Part shown: positions 46,314 to 51,342 of the stretch, one piece after another
Numbering within the stretch: position 1 is the first letter of the stretch
How the letters are laid out: every line of letters starts with the position of its first letter
DNA from: Succinivibrio faecicola
GTDB taxonomy: Bacteria; Pseudomonadota; Gammaproteobacteria; Enterobacterales; Succinivibrionaceae
Reading direction: 5' to 3'
DNA length: 51,342 bases
Assembly: GCF_019448115.1 (NCBI RefSeq)
Contig: NZ_JAGFNY010000012.1
Location: 1 to 51,342 of the forward strand
The notes under the pieces: generated by a model
Database searches by the model: none
Told to the model about the DNA's origin: nothing
Seen by the model: the letters and a program-made list of their open reading frames with translations, nothing else
Program-made: the position numbers and the translations under genes

Positions 46314-47288
46314 ATGCATACTTTTATAAGATCATGCACTAGTCTTCTATGTGCAGGTCTTTTTGCCCTCATTCTTGCATCCTGTCAAAGTGGGGGCTTT
46401 GATTCCTCTTCAAATAAACTTCAGGGCGATTTTTCAGTTCCTGCCAAATATATTTATCTTGTGAAAACATCCTACAGTACTCTCAATCGAGATCAGAATA
46501 TTCTTACAAAACTTCTGATGATGCTTGATTCTGAGCAGAAAAATTCAGTAGAAAAAGCTACAATTTTTTATGAGGCAGGTCTTGTATATGATGATTTAGG
46601 CCTTGAATCAATGGCAAGATTCATGATGATGAATGCCATTGTAAACAAACCTGATTATGCCGCTGCATATGAACTTATCGGAGTTTATTATTTAAAGGAT
46701 GGAAGAATTGCTGATGCCTGCGATGCATTCGATTCTGCTATTGAACTTGATAAGAACAGTAAGTCAATGTACCCATACCTTAACAGGGCTTATGCAATGT
46801 ATTATACAAAGCGATATCAAAAAGCCTATGAAGATATCTGTGAGTTCTATAATGCAGATAAAAGAGATCCATACCGTCTGCTGTCAAAATATATAATTGA
46901 ATCAGCTTATAAGGGTGAATCTGAGGCAATAGAATCCTTGTCTAACGCATATATTAATAACGATCTTGATGTTAAGTCTCCTTTTGGCATAGCACTTATA
47001 AATCATACTCTAGGCCTAATTTCGACAGATGAACTGTTTGAAAAAATTCTTGAGGACAAGAATAGGGGTGATCTGATGCAAGAACATCTTTGTGAGGCTT
47101 ATTACTATCTTGGAAAACAAGCTCTTAAGATGGGAAAAGACAAGCTTGCATATGATTACTTCAAACTATCAAGATCAACTGATAAATATAATTTTCTTGA
47201 ATACAGAAATTCATATCTGGAGATGCGCTCTTTAGAGAAAAAATATAATCTTTTAGCACCATACTCTGCAGAGGAGAGAGAGCTGTAA
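46314..47288 (+). CDS. nlpI: TPR lipoprotein NlpI
   Basis: The 324-residue protein has a lipoprotein signal with lipobox LASC (Cys24) and TPR repeats from about residue 75: TIFYEAGLVYDDLGLESMAR, PDYAAAYELIGVYYLKDGRIADACDAFDSAIELD and YLNRAYAMYYTKRYQKAYEDI, matching the order and wording of E. coli NlpI (294 residues). In E. coli NlpI scaffolds peptidoglycan endopeptidases and the protease Prc on the outer membrane. Here it is linked to secF (five-base gap, no SD) and to the ArsR gene (one-base overlap), not to pnp as in E. coli. Confidence 0.85.
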   Translation: MHTFIRSCTSLLCAGLFALILASCQSGGFDSSSNKLQGDFSVPAKYIYLVKTSYSTLNRDQNILTKLLMMLDSEQKNSVEKATIFYEAGLVYDDLGLESMARFMMMNAIVNKPDYAAAYELIGVYYLKDGRIADACDAFDSAIELDKNSKSMYPYLNRAYAMYYTKRYQKAYEDICEFYNADKRDPYRLLSKYIIESAYKGESEAIESLSNAYINNDLDVKSPFGIALINHTLGLISTDELFEKILEDKNRGDLMQEHLCEAYYYLGKQALKMGKDKLAYDYFKLSRSTDKYNFLEYRNSYLEMRSLEKKYNLLAPYSAEEREL

Positions 47289-47644
47289 TGAGTGATTTAA
47301 ATTCAAATGCCGTTATAGATTTGTCCGATGAGCAGCTAGACGATGTTAGACAGGCTATTTTAGCCTCAGATGATGCTCTTGTAATGAGTGAATTTTTTAA
47401 AGCTCTATCCGATCCTACAAGAATAAATATGGTTCATGCTATGCTGATACACAAATGGCTTTGTGTAGGTGATCTTGCAAAGATTGTAGGATTGTCAAAA
47501 TCAGCTATATCACATCAGTTAGCCTATATGAGAATCAATAAATTGGTTAAGGTAAAAAGAGAGGGTAGAAAAGCCTTTTATGCTCTTGATGATTCTCATG
47601 TGGAATCTTTATTTGCCTTGGCACTATCACATATAAAAGAATAA
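47288..47644 (+). CDS. ArsR/SmtB-family regulator with SmtB-type zinc site
   Basis: The 118-residue winged-helix repressor has FFKALSDPTRINMV, the recognition region CVGDLAKIVGLSKSAISHQLAYMR and the wing VKREGRKAFYALDD. The last helix carries Asp102-x-His104 and His115-x2-Glu118, the exact spacing of the alpha-5 zinc site in cyanobacterial SmtB (Asp104, His106, His117, Glu120), and Cys59 corresponds to SmtB Cys61. So Zn(II), or Co(II)/Ni(II), is the predicted effector. It lies inside an operon: one-base overlap with nlpI (TAATG) and two bases before the cysteine desulfurase. Its targets may be this operon's own genes or a distant metal exporter. Confidence 0.88.
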   Translation: MSDLNSNAVIDLSDEQLDDVRQAILASDDALVMSEFFKALSDPTRINMVHAMLIHKWLCVGDLAKIVGLSKSAISHQLAYMRINKLVKVKREGRKAFYALDDSHVESLFALALSHIKE

Positions 47645-47646
47645 AA

Positions 47647-48828
47647 ATGAATAAACCAGTATATTTTGACTATGCTGCAGCAACACCTACCGATCCTAGA
47701 GTGATTGAAAAAATGGTAGAGAGTCTTTGTATAGATGGAACCTTTGCAAATCCACATGCAAAGGATCATGTATACGGATGGGAAGCAGCAGAAGCTGTCG
47801 AGAACGCCAGAGAGCAGGTTGCAGATCTGATTGGAGCATCTGCCCTCGAAATCACCTTTACCTCAGGTGCAACAGAGAGTAACAATCTTGCAATCTTTGG
47901 TCTTGCAAAAGGTCTTAAGGAAAAAGGTGACAAAAGATGTCACATCATTACATCAAAAATTGAACATAAAGCTATTTTGGAAGCTTGTGAAATCCTGGAA
48001 AAAGAAGGTTATAAGGTTACATATTTAACTCCAAGACCTGATGGTGTAATTACAAGTCAGATGGTTGATGATGCAATTACAGATGAAACCTTCTTAGTAA
48101 CTATTGCTCAGGCAAATTCTGTATTAGGTGCGATAAGTGATATTCATGAAATTGCATCTGTCTGTCATAAAAAGGGAGTGTTCTTCCATTCAGATACTGC
48201 TCAGAGTATTGGCTACCTTAAGATGGATTATGACAATAGTGATATTGACATGGTTACATTAACCTGTGAAAAGGTTTGCGGTCCGAAAGGAGTCGGAGCT
48301 CTGTATGTAAAGCGCTCATCGAACGTACCTTTATTTGCTCAGATATATGGTGGCGGTCAGGAAAAGGGATTAAGAGGCGGTACTGTTCCTACACATGAAG
48401 TTGTAGGATTAGGGCAGGCCTTTGAAATTCTTAAAAAAGAGGGCAAGAAAGATCATGAGCGTTTTAAACTCTTAAGAGCAAGACTTATTGACGGCATCAA
48501 GGATCTTGAAGGATTAAAGATTAATCAGTCAGAGAATAATCTGCCAAATATTCTTTCTATAAGTTTTGAAAATATTGATGGTCATATGCTGCTTCCTACA
48601 TTAAGTGCTATTGCAGCATCAACAGGATCAGCTTGCTCATCAAGTAATTTAAAACCATCATATATTCTAAAGGCTATTGGTCTTTCAGATGAAATGGCCA
48701 GAGCATCTATCCGTCTTTCATTTGGTAGATTTACAACAAAAGATCAGATAGATACAGTTGTACATGAGCTTAATGACAAGATACCAAAGCTTCGTGAATC
48801 AGGTTCAATGTGGAATGTGAGGAAATAA
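47647..48828 (+). CDS. iscS: Cysteine desulfurase (IscS/NifS class)
   Basis: The enzyme takes sulfur from cysteine as a persulfide for Fe-S clusters or thiolation. The 393 residues show YFDYAAATPTDPRV, ITFTSGATESNNLAIFGLA, SKIEHKAILEACE, FFHSDTAQSIGYL, PLP Lys209 in TCEKVCGPKGVGALYV, GGGQEKGLRGGTVPT, and the nucleophile Cys330 in ASTGSACSSSNLKPSYIL, placing it in the IscS/NifS group by loop length. The residue before the PLP lysine is Glu208, where family members have His (HK). No iscU, iscA or iscR is adjacent. It directly follows the ArsR gene, and pepB starts with its stop codon, a distant echo of the isc-pepB neighbourhood in E. coli. Confidence 0.9.
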   Translation: MNKPVYFDYAAATPTDPRVIEKMVESLCIDGTFANPHAKDHVYGWEAAEAVENAREQVADLIGASALEITFTSGATESNNLAIFGLAKGLKEKGDKRCHIITSKIEHKAILEACEILEKEGYKVTYLTPRPDGVITSQMVDDAITDETFLVTIAQANSVLGAISDIHEIASVCHKKGVFFHSDTAQSIGYLKMDYDNSDIDMVTLTCEKVCGPKGVGALYVKRSSNVPLFAQIYGGGQEKGLRGGTVPTHEVVGLGQAFEILKKEGKKDHERFKLLRARLIDGIKDLEGLKINQSENNLPNILSISFENIDGHMLLPTLSAIAASTGSACSSSNLKPSYILKAIGLSDEMARASIRLSFGRFTTKDQIDTVVHELNDKIPKLRESGSMWNVRK

Positions 48829-50148
48829 ATGTTTAAACTTCTGTCAGTAGATTCATTATCTTCTCTTAATGTTGTTATAAATCTAAAAGAAGGTAAAGCT
48901 CAGGCTCCATTTGAGGAAAACGCAAAATTTACTCCAAATGAGAATGGTTATACTGTATATATAGATACTAAAGATTTTCGCTGGTATCAGAAGGCTGCAA
49001 GAGTAATTGCAAAACTCAATATCTATAATTTCTCTGTAATTTCAGTAGCTCCTTTTAAATCATTAGAACTGTTTTATTTCTTGATGGCTCTTCATGATGG
49101 AAAGCATGATTATTATGTTGCTGTTGAAAAGAATAATCTTGATCTACAGGAAATTGAAAACAGAGTAAACCTTGTTTGTTCCTACAGAGAGATTGCAGAT
49201 CTGGATTCAAAATACATCTCTCCTGTTAAACTTGTTCAGACAGTATATGAACTAATCAGAAAGACTGCTGCATCAAACAGTGCATATACAAAGCTGACAC
49301 TGATAGACAATAGTTCAGATGATTTTGATTCACTTGTAGGCTTAAAGACAGTAGGTTTAGCATCAGATAAATCTCCATGCCTAGGTATTATTGATTATGC
49401 GCCAAATGAACAGGCTGCTAATTCTCAGGTTGACATTGCTCTAGTTGGTAAGGGTATTACCTTTGATACAGGTGGTTATTCCCTAAAGCCTGATAAGTAT
49501 ATGGAAACCATGAGAACAGATAAGAGTGCAGCTGTATATCTTGCTGGTGCTCTTCATCTTGCAATCAGTAAAGGTTTAAACAAGCATGTAAGATTATATC
49601 TTTGCTGTTCAGAGAATATGGTATCAGGCAAGGGCATGCTTCCTGGTGACATTATTGAATATCCAAACGGTATCAAGGTTGAAATAAACAATACTGATGC
49701 TGAAGGCAGATTGGTTCTTGCTGATGGATTATTAAGAGCTCAAAAAGATGGAGCATTAGAAATTCTTGATATGGCAACATTAACCGGTGCTGCAAAAGTA
49801 GCTGTTGGACGAGATTTATTCTGTGTCATGACTCCTAATAACAAGATGAATGTAAAAATGCAGGAAGCTTTTGATGCAACTCTGGAAATGTACTGGCAGT
49901 TGCCAATGCTCAAAGAGCATAAGAGATTTTTATCATCAAGAAGAGCTGATATAACAAATTCAGGTCATGGTGACAGTGTTCCTGGCGCAAGTGCTGCCGC
50001 CGCTTTCTTAAGAGAGTTTGTTGATAAGGCAATTCCATGGACTCATATTGATCTGTCATCAGCTTATCTTCCTGATGAAAGTCCATTTTTAGGAGCCGGT
50101 CCAACAGGCTCAACAATTCTAGGAATTGCAGCTTATTTGAGAGCATAG
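48829..50148 (+). CDS. pepB: M17 leucyl aminopeptidase, PepB type
   Basis: The 439-residue protein belongs to the M17 aminopeptidases that release N-terminal residues using two metal ions. The active-site blocks are LVGKGITFDTGGYSLKPDKY, with metal Asp and nearby Lys, TMRTDKSAA, ENMVSGKGMLPGDII, NNTDAEGRLVLADGLL (the M17 signature) and DMATLTGAAKVAVG. The wording of GGYSLKPDKYMETMRTDKSAA and CCSENMVSG is closer to E. coli PepB (427) than to PepA (503), and the N-terminal domain is short as in PepB. SD GAGGAAAT overlaps the desulfurase stop. Confidence 0.9.
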   Translation: MFKLLSVDSLSSLNVVINLKEGKAQAPFEENAKFTPNENGYTVYIDTKDFRWYQKAARVIAKLNIYNFSVISVAPFKSLELFYFLMALHDGKHDYYVAVEKNNLDLQEIENRVNLVCSYREIADLDSKYISPVKLVQTVYELIRKTAASNSAYTKLTLIDNSSDDFDSLVGLKTVGLASDKSPCLGIIDYAPNEQAANSQVDIALVGKGITFDTGGYSLKPDKYMETMRTDKSAAVYLAGALHLAISKGLNKHVRLYLCCSENMVSGKGMLPGDIIEYPNGIKVEINNTDAEGRLVLADGLLRAQKDGALEILDMATLTGAAKVAVGRDLFCVMTPNNKMNVKMQEAFDATLEMYWQLPMLKEHKRFLSSRRADITNSGHGDSVPGASAAAAFLREFVDKAIPWTHIDLSSAYLPDESPFLGAGPTGSTILGIAAYLRA

Positions 50149-50151
50149 CCT

Positions 50152-50880
50152 ATGTATAAAAATATCGTTGTACTGACAGGTGCAGGAATTTCAGCAGAAT
50201 CTGGCATTCCTGTGTTCAGATCGGATACAGGCTTATGGGAGCATGAGCGCGTTGAAGACGTAGCTACCTATGATGGTTTTTTGAAAAATAAAACTAAGGT
50301 ACACGATTTTTATAACAAAATGCGTCAGAGCATAAAGAGCAAAGCACCAAATCAGGCTCATCTAGCACTTACAAAACTGCAAAGTGAAATTCAAAAAAGA
50401 TATGGCGGTGTTGTCAGTATTGTTACACAGAATATTGACGATCTGCATGAAAAGGCCGGCTCTAAAGACATAATTCATATGCACGGTGAGCTTAATTCAA
50501 TTTTGTGTGAAAGCTGCAAGAGCAGAGTGGAATTTTTTGACAATTCATCTGTTGATTCAGTATGTCCTGTATGTGGTAAAAAGTCTTTAAGACCAGATAT
50601 AGTCTGGTTTGGTGAAATACCTTATCAGATGGAAAAAATAGAGAAGCTACTCTGTCAGTGTGATCTGTTTTTATCAATAGGAACATCAGGAGTTGTCTAT
50701 CCTGCTGCAGGTTTCTGTCATGTAGCAAAAAGCTGTGGAGCTACATGTGTAGAGTTCAATCTTGAACAATCCAATGTGGCAACACAGTTTCATTATGGTC
50801 TGTATGAAAAGGCTTCAGTGAGTGTTCCTGCATTTGTTGAACATCTTATAGAACACAATGAACTTCTAAAGGAAATTTAG
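50152..50880 (+). CDS. cobB: NAD+-dependent protein deacylase (sirtuin, CobB-like)
   Basis: The 242-residue sirtuin contains the NAD site LTGAGISAESGIPVFRSDTGLW, the TQNIDDLHEKAG block, catalytic His in HMHGEL, a Cys4 zinc finger (CESCK and CPVCG), and RPDIVWFGE and SIGTSGVVYPAAGF. In CobB, a Tyr and an Arg three residues later in the FYNxRR segment define desuccinylase activity; here the segment is FYNKMR, keeping the Tyr but shifting the Arg by one, so desuccinylation cannot be assumed. It follows pepB by three bases and is last in the nlpI-cobB run. Confidence 0.95.
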   Translation: MYKNIVVLTGAGISAESGIPVFRSDTGLWEHERVEDVATYDGFLKNKTKVHDFYNKMRQSIKSKAPNQAHLALTKLQSEIQKRYGGVVSIVTQNIDDLHEKAGSKDIIHMHGELNSILCESCKSRVEFFDNSSVDSVCPVCGKKSLRPDIVWFGEIPYQMEKIEKLLCQCDLFLSIGTSGVVYPAAGFCHVAKSCGATCVEFNLEQSNVATQFHYGLYEKASVSVPAFVEHLIEHNELLKEI

Positions 50881-51080
50881 GCTTTAGCTTGAATTATCAG
50901 CTCCTTTGAATTTGCAATAAACAGTTTCCTGTATACCCTATACAGGATCTCATCTTGTCTGTCCTTTGGAAGTTCATGAAACTGATGCAAAAGCTGATCC
51001 CATAAAGGCATCTGCGCAATGAATTTATTGCGATGGACCCTTATAGGATTGATATTAAGCTTGTCATTATTCTTGAACAT
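50877..51080 (-). CDS. Small uncharacterised protein
   Basis: A 67-residue reading frame starts at ATG 51080 after a weak SD (AGAG) and ends overlapping the cobB stop on the other strand. An upstream TTG (51110) would give 77 residues. The sequence is charged with an amphipathic helical middle (LWDQLLHQFHELPKDRQDEIL), which is more protein-like than most antisense frames. I recognise no family. It could be a real small cytosolic protein or a fragment. Confidence 0.35.
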   Translation of the reverse strand: MFKNNDKLNINPIRVHRNKFIAQMPLWDQLLHQFHELPKDRQDEILYRVYRKLFIANSKELIIQAKA

Positions 51081-51342
51081 CTTTGTATCTCTAATCAGTA
51101 TATTTGCCAATCTATTATTGAGAATAGTTTCAAATTTTAAATATGCAATGGATAAGAACGTACAAAAATTTTTTTATTATCAAATTGCAATGTATTTCAT
51201 TTTTTAAAGAAAAAATAAGATTCAAAATTTGACTTTTAAAGACATACACCTTTTCTATCAATATCTATGGCGAAATTATTAAAGCACACTAAGATCACAA
51301 TTTGATTATGTTTATGCCTTAATACTTGCAATCAAATCACTC
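51081..51342. other. Terminal AT-rich stretch
   Basis: About 260 bases to the window end. A hydrophobic plus-strand frame at 51019-51207 has no SD and overlaps the small minus-strand gene, so it is not supported. No terminator, RNA gene or promoter could be identified. Confidence 0.4.

Noticed and set aside
51019-51207. Plus-strand hydrophobic 62-residue reading frame
   Set aside because: No SD, and it overlaps a more protein-like minus-strand frame; the hydrophobicity follows from T-rich codons.

Overview
This is a 51 kb, AT-rich chromosomal segment from a gammaproteobacterium. Gene order says so directly: holD-like/rimI, cysZ-ptsI-crr beside zipA-ligA, divergent rnhA/dnaQ, queA-tgt-yajC-secD-secF, divergent bepA/AI-2E exporter, and purM divergent from a DUF2066 gene and hda. 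Base composition, the single compact flagellin, complete pantothenate genes and PntAB point to an anaerobic host-associated lineage such as Succinivibrionaceae (Aeromonadales); that placement is inference. I see no insertion sequence, prophage, CRISPR array, rRNA or tRNA. Nearly every base is coding or a short regulatory gap, and most convergent gene pairs share a perfect-stem intrinsic terminator.

Layout. 1-1.6 kb: tail of a PD-(D/E)XK nuclease-type protein, then a divergent holD candidate overlapping rimI. 1.9-5 kb: pntAB, proton-translocating transhydrogenase. 5.1-7 kb: xpt-pbuX, xanthine salvage and uptake. 7.1-10.5 kb (minus): cysZ-ptsI-crr-def-like operon. 10.7-14 kb: zipA, ligA and a cysteine-rich Sel1-repeat secreted protein. 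14.1-17.4 kb: mltD and rnhA, divergent from dnaQ and gmhA. 17.5-21.8 kb: an LtaS/OpgB-like membrane phosphotransferase, a flagellin with a sigma-28 promoter, and an AraC regulator. 21.9-24.7 kb: speA-speB, arginine to putrescine. 25-31.4 kb: a PanG-like reductase with panB, then purM, DUF2066-hda, and panC-panD, so every step of pantothenate synthesis is present in two clusters. 31.5-36.8 kb: bepA, AI-2E-family exporter, cnoX and lapC (pbgA). 37-40.6 kb: an Aer-type chemoreceptor and an orphan HExxH plus VWA protein. 40.7-46.3 kb: queA-tgt, yajC-secD-secF. 46.3-50.9 kb: nlpI, a zinc-type ArsR regulator, a cysteine desulfurase, pepB and a sirtuin in one tight run.

The most striking observation is in the pts operon. 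Both active-site histidines of EIIA-Glc are replaced (by Asn and Thr). Enzyme I keeps its phospho-histidine but has lost most of the PEP-site residues, including the catalytic Cys and the Asn-Asp pair. The ptsH and cysK genes that normally lie between cysZ and ptsI are absent. The reading frames and Shine-Dalgarno sites are intact, so this looks like a retained, non-phosphorylating pseudo-PTS rather than decay. Secondary points are the divergent HolD with a long low-complexity linker, the lengthened DnaQ tail behind its clamp-binding motif, the orphan VWA metallopeptidase-like protein, and a SmtB-type zinc site in an operon with a desulfurase that has an odd residue next to its PLP lysine.
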